NCBI GenBank assembly: GCA_021793405.1 | Contig: JAJYSV010000008.1 | Span: forward strand, 33,604 to 97,603 | Reading direction: 5' to 3' | Source of the DNA: Acidobacteriota bacterium | Lineage (GTDB): Bacteria > Acidobacteriota > Terriglobia > Terriglobales > Acidobacteriaceae | Length of the DNA stretch: 64,000 nt | Part shown: piece after piece, positions 51,520-60,304 of the stretch | How the letters are laid out: each line of letters begins with the position of its first letter | Numbering within the stretch: the stretch's first letter is position 1 | The notes under the pieces: generated by a model | What the model saw: only the letters and a program-made list of their open reading frames with translations | The model's database searches: none | What the model was told of the DNA's origin: nothing | Program-made: the position numbers and the translations under genes

Positions 51520-51780
51520 TTATTTCGTTCCTTGCTGCTTCCTGCGCTCTGCCCAGCGCTTCCGCATCGCATCGGCAATGCGTTTGCGTCCCTCAGGGGA
51601 TAGACGGCGTTTACGTTTTGCGGATTTCTTGGGTGCAGCCGCAGCAGCCACGTGAGTTACTGTTGCAGCTTTGGGACGCCCCGGTCCTCGCGTCGTTGGT
51701 TTCCCTGTCAATAGCGCACGAGCTTGTTGCAGTCGTGAAATCTCTGAATCAATTTCATGTACGAGTCTATTAAAATCCAC
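51520..51780 (-). CDS. small AT-hook, lysine/arginine-rich DNA-binding protein
   Basis: The 86-residue protein begins VDFNRLVHEIDSEISRLQQA, an amphipathic helix that may dimerise. Then comes TRGPGRPKAA, with the RGRP-like AT-hook core, an alanine hinge, and a very basic helix KRRLSPEGRKRIADAMRKRWAERRKQ. The composition fits DNA binding in the minor groove, like a nucleoid-associated protein. I know similar short proteins in Acidobacteriota but no assigned function. GTG 51780 is used because GGAGGG lies five bases upstream; a longer frame to 52047 overlaps the APC-permease stop and is unlikely. The 166 bases up to that stop hold nothing notable. Confidence 0.75.
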   Translation of the reverse strand: MDFNRLVHEIDSEISRLQQARALLTGKPTTRGPGRPKAATVTHVAAAAAPKKSAKRKRRLSPEGRKRIADAMRKRWAERRKQQGTK

Positions 51781-51946
51781 AATCCCTCCAATGTTCGATC
51801 CAATCTTGACCAATGTTACTCCTGCGAATCCGCCATCTAGTTCGCGGAAGTAACTTACACTATAACATTCTCCAAATAAAGGGCCGCTAAGAAATGTGGT
51901 ATTCCGCGAAAGAATAGTCTCCAGGCTAGTTTCCTGGGTAGAGGCG

Positions 51947-54343
51947 TCAGCCACTCTTGTCTGGCGAGTCGGTCTGTTCCTGGGACCCGGTTGTATCAGC
52001 GTGGATATCCGGGGCGGGTAGAAGGGACGGCGCGTGGTCTTGTTCACCTGTAGGAGTGTGACTGAGTTGCAGCTGGCTGCCGCCTCCTATGGACCGGTGC
52101 AAACCCTGAATTATTTCCTGTTGGTTTAATTTGTACTCCATGGCGAGCCGGTCGAGCGCATACGTGACAATGTCGCTGTGGTGCAATTCGTGCATGGAAG
52201 CGTCACCGCGAAATTTCAGCCATAATTGATGGACTAACTCTACGTCCTGGGGTTGCAGAGCGGGTGCATGGGGTCCTATATGGAAAAACTTCGCCGCGCC
52301 ATCCGGCATGATTACATAGAAAGTGAATTGCCGCTTGGGTTCCGGGAGGGCTTCCCATGCCTTGCCGGAATAAAAAGCCTGTTCTTCGGCCGTCATACGG
52401 GTTGAAAGGCCGGCGACAACTGTTGCCGCATCCAGGGAATTTGCGGTTTGCACAATTGCCGAAAAAGGGTCGCCGGCGGGAACTACGAGCAATGAGATAT
52501 GGCGTCCGAAGCTTTCCGCGACCGCGACGGCCTGTGTAAAGATCATCTGTTCATGCTCGGTAAAAGCCAGTTGCGAAGCGTCAATATATTCCGGACCGCC
52601 GGCTCCCATCAAACGGACTGTGAGTAGAACTACGTCCTGGCTTTCTTCGGAGCTGTGCGCGAGAGCCCAACGGAGCGCTTTTGCAGCTCGAATATCTCTC
52701 ATCGTGACAACAATGCAGCCGGGGCGGATCCGCAAATTTTCTCGACTGACGGTGTCGTCATTTTCCAGTTGAAAGTGTTCTTTCATCTCGCGCGCAGTGG
52801 CAGCGTGCCGACGGGCGTTGTCCTTCTCGGACAGGGTAAAGATGACATAGAAAGTGGCGGCAAAGACAATACCGCTGACGGTCGCCACTTCCTTGGTAAG
52901 CAGGTTGACGATTGCGGTGCTGAAAAGGACCAGAAAGACGGAGAATAAGCCGATGGGCAGTTCCGTGTTTCCAATGCGCAGATTGATGGGTACTTTCCAG
53001 CCTCGCTCGCCGCGGTAGCGATAGCGAAGCACGAGCATTGCCAACCCATTGAACGTAAAACTCCAAATCACACCGAACGCATAGGCTTCACCAATCACGA
53101 TAATGTTGCCGCGGCTCAGTATGATGGTCGCGAGCTGAAGCCCGGTAACAAGGTTAATGATGCGTGTAGGAGTACCGAATTTTCGTTGCGGCTTGCGAAA
53201 CCAGTCATGCAGCACGCCATCTTCGGCCACCCGCATCAGCACACCGGTGGAGCCAATGATGGAGGTATTGATGGCGCCCGCGAGGATAAGAAAACCCACG
53301 ACCACGACGAAGATACGAAAGGCCACGCGAATCGCGAGCGGCCCCACCATGTACATTGCAATCCCGGCGATCACATTGTCGCCGTAGATAGGTACGCGGA
53401 CGCTGTCGGGGATCAACATGACGGCGAGTAGGGAAGCTCCGCCAGTAAAGATCAGGCTATAGATGGCAATGACGATGGCGGCGCGCTTCAGGTTTTTCAG
53501 TTTCGGATGCTGGATCTCGCGGTTAACCTGGGCCAGAGTTTCCTCGCCGCTCATAGCCAGCACAGTATGGCCAAACGCCATCAAAACACCGAATAATCCA
53601 AATGTTTTCGCCAGGCTGGTGTGCTCCAGGAAGCCAAAGGAGCTGGGAGTAAAGTTGAAATTCGAAGGTATGGGCAGGGGCGGAAGATGTGCTCCCTTAT
53701 AGAAGATTGAAAAGATGCCCCACACCATCATGGCGATCACCATCACTGTGGTGACTTTCATGACGTCGACGGCGCGCTTGCTCGATGCTTCAATTCCTTT
53801 AACGTTCAGCCACCAGTAGTACACGGTGACGATGGTGGCGAAAAAAGCGGCGGTCCCATTTACTGGCAGCTGCACGGCCACTCCGGGACCAGCCAGAAGC
53901 GAGCCTCCCAGAAGCTGATGCTCGGCGCAGAGACGCAAGAGTTCATTGAGCAGGCCGACGATGTATTGACCGGCAGACACTCCCGATACCGGACCGGTCA
54001 GGATGTAGTCGAACATCAGCGCGGAAACGCTGACTTTGGCGAAGGTGCCGCCGAGACCTTCTTTCACGATGCGGTAGACGCCACCGCGGGTGAACATCGA
54101 ACAGCTTTCGACGTAGACTGCGCGCACAGCAAAAGAAAACAGCATCACCCCGAGAACAACCCAGGGCGCTGATTTACCAAAGTCCTGTTCGGCGATTCCT
54201 ACGGCATAAAACGCGGAGGATGCCAGGTCATTGAGGACGACCGCTGCCGCGCTCCAATAGGAGATAAACGTCAGCATCACGGTGGATGCGACGACAATGC
54301 GTACACGGTTCGGTGTGGGCGCGGAAACGGTCTGCTCTGGCAT
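51947..54343 (-). CDS. APC-superfamily amino acid permease with C-terminal UspA-like domain
   Basis: The 798-residue protein imports amino acids or similar solutes. Residues 1-510 contain about 12 transmembrane segments with APC features (MFTRGGVYRIVKEGLGG, SGEETLAQVNREI, GAINTSIIGSTGVLMRVAEDG). From about 540 it continues as a soluble region with CIVVTMRDIRAAKALRWALAH and VVLLTVRLM, AESFGRHISLLVVPAGDPF and ATVVAGLSTRMTAEEQ, a universal-stress-protein-like fold, then a Gln/Thr-rich tail. This permease-USP fusion type is present in many Acidobacteriota. ATG 54343 follows AGCGAGG. It lies downstream of the 43-residue peptide gene. Confidence 0.87.
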   Translation of the reverse strand: MPEQTVSAPTPNRVRIVVASTVMLTFISYWSAAAVVLNDLASSAFYAVGIAEQDFGKSAPWVVLGVMLFSFAVRAVYVESCSMFTRGGVYRIVKEGLGGTFAKVSVSALMFDYILTGPVSGVSAGQYIVGLLNELLRLCAEHQLLGGSLLAGPGVAVQLPVNGTAAFFATIVTVYYWWLNVKGIEASSKRAVDVMKVTTVMVIAMMVWGIFSIFYKGAHLPPLPIPSNFNFTPSSFGFLEHTSLAKTFGLFGVLMAFGHTVLAMSGEETLAQVNREIQHPKLKNLKRAAIVIAIYSLIFTGGASLLAVMLIPDSVRVPIYGDNVIAGIAMYMVGPLAIRVAFRIFVVVVGFLILAGAINTSIIGSTGVLMRVAEDGVLHDWFRKPQRKFGTPTRIINLVTGLQLATIILSRGNIIVIGEAYAFGVIWSFTFNGLAMLVLRYRYRGERGWKVPINLRIGNTELPIGLFSVFLVLFSTAIVNLLTKEVATVSGIVFAATFYVIFTLSEKDNARRHAATAREMKEHFQLENDDTVSRENLRIRPGCIVVTMRDIRAAKALRWALAHSSEESQDVVLLTVRLMGAGGPEYIDASQLAFTEHEQMIFTQAVAVAESFGRHISLLVVPAGDPFSAIVQTANSLDAATVVAGLSTRMTAEEQAFYSGKAWEALPEPKRQFTFYVIMPDGAAKFFHIGPHAPALQPQDVELVHQLWLKFRGDASMHELHHSDIVTYALDRLAMEYKLNQQEIIQGLHRSIGGGSQLQLSHTPTGEQDHAPSLLPAPDIHADTTGSQEQTDSPDKSG

Positions 54344-54498
54344 GGCCTCGCTACATCACGACATGGTTGCAAAATGGGTAGATCATTCGCCAGCATTCAT
54401 CGAGGCATACATGTCAATCATGCGTCGAGATGCCAAACCGGCGTCCCATCAAACGCGGAATTCCGTAGTCTTACGAAATGGATATTCCACGATGAAGC

Positions 54499-54630
54499 TT
54501 AATCGTTCTTGGTAACGAGCTCATGCATGTCTTCCGCGAAGCTGATGACAATCACAAAGGCTGAGCCAACTCCGCCAACAAGGAACATCCCGACCAGAAT
54601 GTGATCCAGGGCCTTAAGAAAAATCTGCAT
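54499..54630 (-). CDS. 43-residue single-helix membrane protein
   Basis: This peptide is MQIFLKALDHILVGMFLVGG in its first half and ends HELVTKND. It has one transmembrane helix (about 10-30) and a charged C terminus, with no longer alternative in this stretch. The residue spacing ALDHILVGMFLVGGVGSAFV suggests a small membrane accessory protein; I know similar unannotated peptides in Acidobacteriota, but no function. It lies 155 bases upstream of the APC-permease gene on the same strand. Confidence 0.6.
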   Translation of the reverse strand: MQIFLKALDHILVGMFLVGGVGSAFVIVISFAEDMHELVTKND

Positions 54631-54690
54631 TGCAAGAGTGTACTGCCGACTGCGCCGCGTTCGCACAATTTACGGCTATAAATAATTTGT

Positions 54691-56361
54691 ATGCGCCGGA
54701 TAAATGGTAGACTGCACCCGATGCGCGCTGGATCGAAGGTGGGTTGGGTGCTTGCGGCGGAAAGCGGTGTGCTGCTGGTACTTCCGTTTCCGGTGGCGGG
54801 CCCGCTTCCACACTGGCGCGCCGCGCTGGCCTGGATAGCGTTCATTCCTCTATTGATTGCGCTTCTGGTTCCGAGAGATGGCTTTGGATGGCCGCGGGTG
54901 GCGCGTAATACACTGCTCGGTTATTTCTGCGGAATTCTCTGGTACGGCGGCACGTGTTACTGGATTGAATCGACGATGCGGCTGTATGGGAACCTTTCTC
55001 CCTTCATGGCCAGCGTCGTGCTTCTGCTGTTTTGTCTATATCTTGGCATCTACTTCGCGTTGTTTGCGTTTCTCGTCACCCTCGCCCAGCGAGCCACCGG
55101 GAGTACGGTTTGGACGCTGGCGCTGACACCCCTGTTGTGGATAGCCGTGGAACTGGTTCGCGCGCGGATTACCGGTTTCCCGTGGAACCAACTCGGGGAT
55201 TCCCAGGTGGACAACATGCTGCTGACGCGGCTGTGTCCCTGGGCGGGAACCTATGGAATCTCTTTCGTACTGGTGGCCGGAAACTGCGCCATGGCGAGCT
55301 TCTTTCTCTTTCGCGGGTGGCGGGCGCGCCTTATTCCATCGATTCTTGCGATTGGTTTGGTGGTTGGGTTGTCGAAAGGATATAACCTGCAGATCGCCCA
55401 TGAGCCCACCCACGCAACCGCGATGCTGTTGCAGCCGAATCTAAATGTGAGTGGAGAGAATAACTGGATGGGCGATGTGTTCGATCTCCACATGCAGCAC
55501 CTCACAACACTCAGCGAGAACGCGTGCGACGCCTATTTTCGAGGCCTTCCCATCCGTGGCGATGCGAAGATTCAGCCGACTTGCAATCCACGATCGGTTG
55601 AGAAACCTGAGATCAATGTAATTATCTGGCCGGAGTCGCCGGCTCCATTTGAAGACTCCGACCCGCGCTTTCGTCACTGGGTCTCAGCGCTGGCGGAGGA
55701 TGTACATGCGCCCATGATTGTTGGTGATATCTCAGTCGAGCGCGCTCCAGGTCAAACAGCATCTGCCATGTACAATTCAGCTGCGTTTGTGGCTTCGGAT
55801 GGAACGTTTGTGGGGCGCTATGACAAGATGCATCTGGTTCCGTTTGGGGAATACACGCCGTTTCCGGAACTATTGTCGTTTGCCGGATCGCTGACGGATG
55901 AGGTGGGCCATATGACCCCCGGCAGGCGTCGCGAGGTATTTGCCGCGGACGGGCATCGCTACGGAGTCTTCATTTGTTACGAGTCGATTTTTGGCGATGA
56001 AGTACGCCAGTTTGTGAAACTGGGCGCGGATGTGCTGGTCAATATTTCCGATGATGGCTGGTATGGCGATACCAGCGCGCCGTGGCAGCACTTGAACATG
56101 ACCAGAATGCGCGCGATTGAAAACGATCGCTGGGTATTGATCGATACCAACAGCGGCGTCACAGCTGTCATCGATCCACACGGGCGGGTGGTGCAAAGCG
56201 CGCCGCGCCATGCGGAAACTTCGCTGTTGGCGCGCTTCAATTATGGCTCGCAGCAGACTTTTTATACGCGCCACGGCAATCTGTTCGCCTGGCTCTGTGC
56301 CATAATCGCAATAGTTCTCGCTGTCGATGGAGCGGTTCAGAACAACTATCGGCAAGCATGA
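54691..56361 (+). CDS. lnt: apolipoprotein N-acyltransferase
   Basis: Lnt adds the third acyl chain to lipoproteins in the inner membrane. The 556-residue protein has the N-terminal membrane region with six or so helices and the C-terminal periplasmic nitrilase-like domain with the full Glu-Lys-Cys triad: IIWPESPAPF (Glu), RYDKMHLVPFGEYTPF (Lys) and VFICYESIFG (Cys). Lengths match E. coli Lnt, with about 40 extra residues between helices and the nitrilase domain. Start at ATG 54691; ATG 54721 is an alternative. prfB follows 28 bases downstream. The surface lipoprotein at 11.4 kb is a possible substrate type. Confidence 0.94.
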   Translation: MRRINGRLHPMRAGSKVGWVLAAESGVLLVLPFPVAGPLPHWRAALAWIAFIPLLIALLVPRDGFGWPRVARNTLLGYFCGILWYGGTCYWIESTMRLYGNLSPFMASVVLLLFCLYLGIYFALFAFLVTLAQRATGSTVWTLALTPLLWIAVELVRARITGFPWNQLGDSQVDNMLLTRLCPWAGTYGISFVLVAGNCAMASFFLFRGWRARLIPSILAIGLVVGLSKGYNLQIAHEPTHATAMLLQPNLNVSGENNWMGDVFDLHMQHLTTLSENACDAYFRGLPIRGDAKIQPTCNPRSVEKPEINVIIWPESPAPFEDSDPRFRHWVSALAEDVHAPMIVGDISVERAPGQTASAMYNSAAFVASDGTFVGRYDKMHLVPFGEYTPFPELLSFAGSLTDEVGHMTPGRRREVFAADGHRYGVFICYESIFGDEVRQFVKLGADVLVNISDDGWYGDTSAPWQHLNMTRMRAIENDRWVLIDTNSGVTAVIDPHGRVVQSAPRHAETSLLARFNYGSQQTFYTRHGNLFAWLCAIIAIVLAVDGAVQNNYRQA

Positions 56362-56389
56362 AAATCCATTTTTCAAGACTGGTCCGCCA

Positions 56390-57518
56390 ATGCTCAATGA
56401 CTTAGAGTTCGCCTACAATCCAATCGAGCAAAAAGTTCGCGATCTGCAGGAGTATCTTTGACGCGGAACGCCTGCGCAAAGAACTTGTCTCCATTGAAGA
56501 AAAAGTAGCCGATCCGGCCATCTGGGCCAACTCATCCGTCTCGCAACCGCTGATGCGGGAGCGCAAACGGCTGGAATCCCTGTTGGCGGACGACACAGAA
56601 TTGCGTCGACGCAGAGAAGACATCGCCGCATATTTCGAACTGGCCCGGGAGGGCGAACAGGTTGAACCTGACCTGCTGCGGGAGATTGAAGGCCTGCGCG
56701 CATTTTCCGAGGCGCTGGAATCCCGCACCATGCTTTCGGAAGAAACCGATCCGCTGAATGCGATCGTGACGGTTCATCCTGGCGCGGGCGGCACCGAATC
56801 GCAGGACTGGGCCGAGATGCTGATGCGCATGTATCTGCGGTGGGCGGAACGGCAGGGTTTCAAAACGGAGATCAACGATTACCAGGCGGGCGAGGAAGCG
56901 GGCATCAAATCGGCCACGTTTACGGTGACTGGCGACTACGCCTATGGGTTGCTTTCCGGCGAGACGGGTGTGCATCGGCTGGTGCGAATTTCTCCGTTCG
57001 ATTCTGCCAAGCGTCGCCATACTTCTTTTGCGAGCGTCTTTGTGTCTCCGGAAATCGACGACTCGATTGAAATCGATATCAAGCCGGAAGATTTGCGCAT
57101 CGATACGTATCGTTCTGGCGGCAAAGGCGGACAGCATGTGAACACGACCGACTCCGCGGTGCGCATGACACATCTGTCGACCGGGATCGTTGTCTCCTGC
57201 CAGAACGAACGCTCGCAACACAAGAACCGCGAGAAGGCGATGAAGATGTTGCGTTCTCGATTGTATGAATATGAATTGGAGAAGCAGCGAGCGGTGTCGC
57301 GGAAAATCGAAGATGCAAAACTGGAAATCAACTTCGGCTCCCAGATACGGTCGTATGTCATGCAGCCCTATCGCATGGTGAAGGACTTGCGCACCCGCGT
57401 CGAAACGGGCGATGTCGACCGGGTGCTGAACGGCGATCTGGACATGTTCATCCAGGGATTTTTGCGCTTGCGGCGGGAAGGGAACTATCCTGCAAGCCCG
57501 GTGGAAGATCTGGACTAA
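56390..57518 (+). CDS. prfB: peptide chain release factor 2, with +1 programmed frameshift
   Basis: RF2 ends translation at UAA and UGA. Reading starts at ATG 56390 (MLNDLEFAYNPIEQKVRDLQ), reaches an in-frame TGA at 56459-56461, and continues in the +1 frame from GAC 56460 (skipping T56459) to 57518, giving about 375 residues. The downstream part has the SPF codon-recognition tripeptide (RLVRISPFDSAKR) and the catalytic GGQ (YRSGGKGGQHVNTTDSA). The frameshift context is canonical: AGGAG, three bases, CTT TGA C. This autoregulates RF2 levels. The frame from 56553 alone is an artefact of ignoring the frameshift. Confidence 0.97.
56448..56462 (+). promoter_or_regulatory. prfB +1 frameshift signal
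   Basis: An internal Shine-Dalgarno-like AGGAG (56448-56452), spacer TAT, then the slippery CTT TGA C (56456-56462). This is the conserved autoregulatory frameshift site of RF2, triggered when RF2 is scarce and the TGA codon stalls. Confidence 0.95.
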
Positions 57519-57557
57519 ACCGCCTCAGCCAGCGAACCACGCTCTTTTGGAGTGACG

Positions 57558-57977
57558 ATGAACGAACCGGAAGTGATCGATGAGATTTTAGAGAAAACGA
57601 AAATTATCGCTGTTGTTGGGATTTCCAATAAGGCCGAGAGACCCAGCTATGGCGTCTCCGCGCAAATGCAGCGGCGAGGCTATCGCATCATCCCGGTCAA
57701 TCCGGTGCTGAAAGACGTGCTGGGAGAAGTATGCTATCCATCGCTTGCGGAAATTCCGTTTCCGGTGGATCTGGTGAATGTATTCCGCGCCTCGGAATTT
57801 GTGCCGAAGATTGTGGAGGACACCATCGCCATCGGCGCAAAGTACCTGTGGCTGCAGGAAGGCGTAATGCATCCGGAAGCGATTGCCCATGCGGAAGCCA
57901 ATAGGATCAAAGTGGTGGCGGACCGATGCATTTACAAAGAGCATTTACGATGGACGGCGGACAAGAGGTCGCGTTGA
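57558..57977 (+). CDS. CoA-binding protein (YccU-like)
   Basis: The 139-residue protein is a stand-alone CoA-binding Rossmann domain: IIAVVGISNKAERPSYGVSA, then GYRIIPVNP, and strands VDLVNVFRASEFVPKIVED and YLWLQEGVMHPEAIAHAEA up to the cysteine in VVADRCIYKEH, as in YccU-type proteins. Molecular role is unknown; such domains are also found in acyl-CoA synthetases. ATG 57558 lies a few bases after TTGGAG (GTG 57552 is also possible). It is 40 bases downstream of prfB. Confidence 0.9.
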   Translation: MNEPEVIDEILEKTKIIAVVGISNKAERPSYGVSAQMQRRGYRIIPVNPVLKDVLGEVCYPSLAEIPFPVDLVNVFRASEFVPKIVEDTIAIGAKYLWLQEGVMHPEAIAHAEANRIKVVADRCIYKEHLRWTADKRSR

Positions 57978-58021
57978 GGCAGCGCTGCGGATCGGGAAAA
58001 TATCCGTCAGGGGCGAGCGAA

Positions 58022-60100
58022 ATGGATCTGCGTCGTAGATCGCGATTCCTTCTGGGGGTGCTTGTTTGTTTTCTTCTGCTCTGCGGCCACGGTTTTGCGC
58101 AGCCGGTACGAACACAACACCTGACCGTTGAGTTGCTGACGGAAACCAGCACGATCGCGCCCAATCGAGATTTTCTTGCCGGGCTGCATTTCATATTGGA
58201 CCCAGGCTGGCATATTTATTGGATCAATGCCGGCGATGCTGGAGAGCCGCCTCGCGTCGACTGGCAGCTTCCCGCTGGAATCACTGCGGGCGATTTGCAA
58301 TTTCCAGCGCCCGAGCGGCTGCCGCTGGGACCGCTGATGGATTTCGGTTATCAGCGCGAAGTTTTGCTGCCTGTTCCCATGCGTGCCGACGCCAGCGTCC
58401 ATTCTGGATCGAAAGAAATCTTGCGTGGCCATCTGCATTTTCTGGTGTGCAGCAGTGTCTGCATTCCCGGCAAGGCGGAGCTGGAGCACACGGTTTCCGT
58501 GGCCAGCCAGCCGGGCACGCCCGATGCAAATATGGAGCAACTATTTCTCGCCGCCGAGCGAGCGTTGCCGCGCAGCTTACCCGCCGGCGCTTCCGTTTCG
58601 GTGGAGCAAACGAAAGCGGCGTTTACCATTGCGCTCCGCACGGGTCAGCGGATCGAGAGCGCGGAATTCTATCCCTTTGACCAGAATCTGATTGCCAATG
58701 CAGCGCCGCAAACGGTACAGCCGCTGGCGGAAGGCGTACGCATCACAGTGAAAAAGGTCGAGGGATTGCAAAAGGTTCCAGCACAGTTGCACGGCCTGCT
58801 CAAATTGCCCGCGGGCGTCTCGTATCAATTCACGACGGTCATCAAATTGGCGCCCGTTACCCCGCGTGCAAGCGGCGGCGGACTGCTGCGCGTACTGGGA
58901 CTGGCGTTTTTGGGCGGACTGATTTTGAACCTGATGCCATGCGTGTTCCCAGTGCTCTTTATCAAGGGGCTGGCGCTGGTTCAATCGTCGGGCCATGAGC
59001 GCAAGCGGCTGCGCGCGCACGGGGCCATGTATGCGCTGGGAATTCTGGTGTCTTTCTGGGCTATTGTCGCGCTGCTGCTGTTGTTGCGCGCTGGCGGCCA
59101 TCATCTCGGCTGGGGATTTCAATTTCAATCTCCCTACTTTGTGGCTTGCATGGCCCTGCTGTTCTTTTTCCTTGGCCTCAGCCTGGCGGGCCAGTTTGAG
59201 ATTGGGCTCTCTGTATCCAGCATTGGCGGCGAACTGGCCCAGCGCGGCGGCTATTCGGGTAGCTTCTTTACTGGCGTTCTGGCAACGGTGGTTGCCACGC
59301 CCTGCACCGCGCCGTTCATGGGAGCTGCGATTGGCTTCGCGCTTTCGCAAAGTGCGCTGATTACCTTTGCGGTGTTCACTGTGCTCGCATTGGGTCTGGC
59401 GGCGCCGTATGTGCTGCTGACTTTGCAACCGGCCTGGATCCGCCTGCTGCCGAAACCGGGAGCGTGGATGGAGTATCTGAAGCAGGCGGTATCGATTCCG
59501 ATCTTTGTCGCGGTGATCTGGATGGTGTGGGTGTTCGCGCAGGTGGCTGGCAGCAACGGGGTGGCCGCGTTGCTGGCAGGTCTGTTGCTTACAGCCATCG
59601 CCGGATGGCTATTGGGACATTGGCCGGCGAAATGGATGTCCGCAGCGGTTGCGCTGCTTCTGTTGCTTGCGGCTATCGCGTTGCCCAGTATTGCCGCGAA
59701 GGAACTTCCGGCGCGGAGCGCCGCCACCCAGGCATCCATGCCAACTGCAGCGTGGCAGCCATTCAGTCCGCAGCGGCTGGCTGCGGAGCGCGCCCAGAGC
59801 AAAGCTGTCTTCGTGGACTTCTCCGCCGCGTGGTGCCTCAGTTGCCAGGTGAACGAGCGAGTCGTGCTCGACCGGCCCGATGTAGAGGAGGCGTTCCGCA
59901 AAAGCGGGGTGGTGATGATGCGCGCGGATTGGACCAACCATGATGACACTATTACCGCGGCGCTGGCGCAGCTGGGCCGGAGTGGTGTGCCCACATATGC
60001 GTTGTATTCCGGGGAACCGCAAACCGCGCCGAAGGTGTTGCCGGAGGTATTGACATCCGGGATTGTGCTCGATGCGTTGAAGGGCCTGCGTGCCGAATAG
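58022..60100 (+). CDS. dsbD: DsbD-type thiol:disulfide interchange protein
   Basis: The 692-residue inner membrane protein moves reducing power from cytoplasmic thioredoxin to periplasmic partners. A signal peptide leads to an N-terminal DsbD-like beta domain (about 28-270) with the cysteine pair CSSVCIPG (about 143-148). The membrane domain (about 288-545) has the paired cysteines NLMPCVFPVLFIKG and TPCTAPFMGAA, and the C-terminal thioredoxin domain has the active site AAWCLSCQVNE (near 605). Its layout is close to the ScsB/DsbD family. ATG 58022 was chosen as the start of the signal peptide. Longer in-frame starts overlap the CoA-binding gene. Confidence 0.92.
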   Translation: MDLRRRSRFLLGVLVCFLLLCGHGFAQPVRTQHLTVELLTETSTIAPNRDFLAGLHFILDPGWHIYWINAGDAGEPPRVDWQLPAGITAGDLQFPAPERLPLGPLMDFGYQREVLLPVPMRADASVHSGSKEILRGHLHFLVCSSVCIPGKAELEHTVSVASQPGTPDANMEQLFLAAERALPRSLPAGASVSVEQTKAAFTIALRTGQRIESAEFYPFDQNLIANAAPQTVQPLAEGVRITVKKVEGLQKVPAQLHGLLKLPAGVSYQFTTVIKLAPVTPRASGGGLLRVLGLAFLGGLILNLMPCVFPVLFIKGLALVQSSGHERKRLRAHGAMYALGILVSFWAIVALLLLLRAGGHHLGWGFQFQSPYFVACMALLFFFLGLSLAGQFEIGLSVSSIGGELAQRGGYSGSFFTGVLATVVATPCTAPFMGAAIGFALSQSALITFAVFTVLALGLAAPYVLLTLQPAWIRLLPKPGAWMEYLKQAVSIPIFVAVIWMVWVFAQVAGSNGVAALLAGLLLTAIAGWLLGHWPAKWMSAAVALLLLLAAIALPSIAAKELPARSAATQASMPTAAWQPFSPQRLAAERAQSKAVFVDFSAAWCLSCQVNERVVLDRPDVEEAFRKSGVVMMRADWTNHDDTITAALAQLGRSGVPTYALYSGEPQTAPKVLPEVLTSGIVLDALKGLRAE

Positions 60101-60304
60101 ATCGTTCTTCATTCCGGAGGCACAGCTATTGGATCGGCCCTGAATTGGCGGGTTGCTGTGTCCGGAGCGCGCGATATTTTGCGATCCAGCCGATTGTTGC
60201 AGCTGCGGCTGCTCTCGTCTCCGCTGGCGAACTAAGTCTGTTCGCGGGGTTGTGAACTGCTACTATGTCTCCGTGCCAGGCACGGTCTTGGAGGACCAAC
60301 AAAA

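Noticed and set aside
56553..57518. prfB as a truncated 321-residue gene
   Set aside because: The upstream frame with the CTT TGA C shift site completes RF2.
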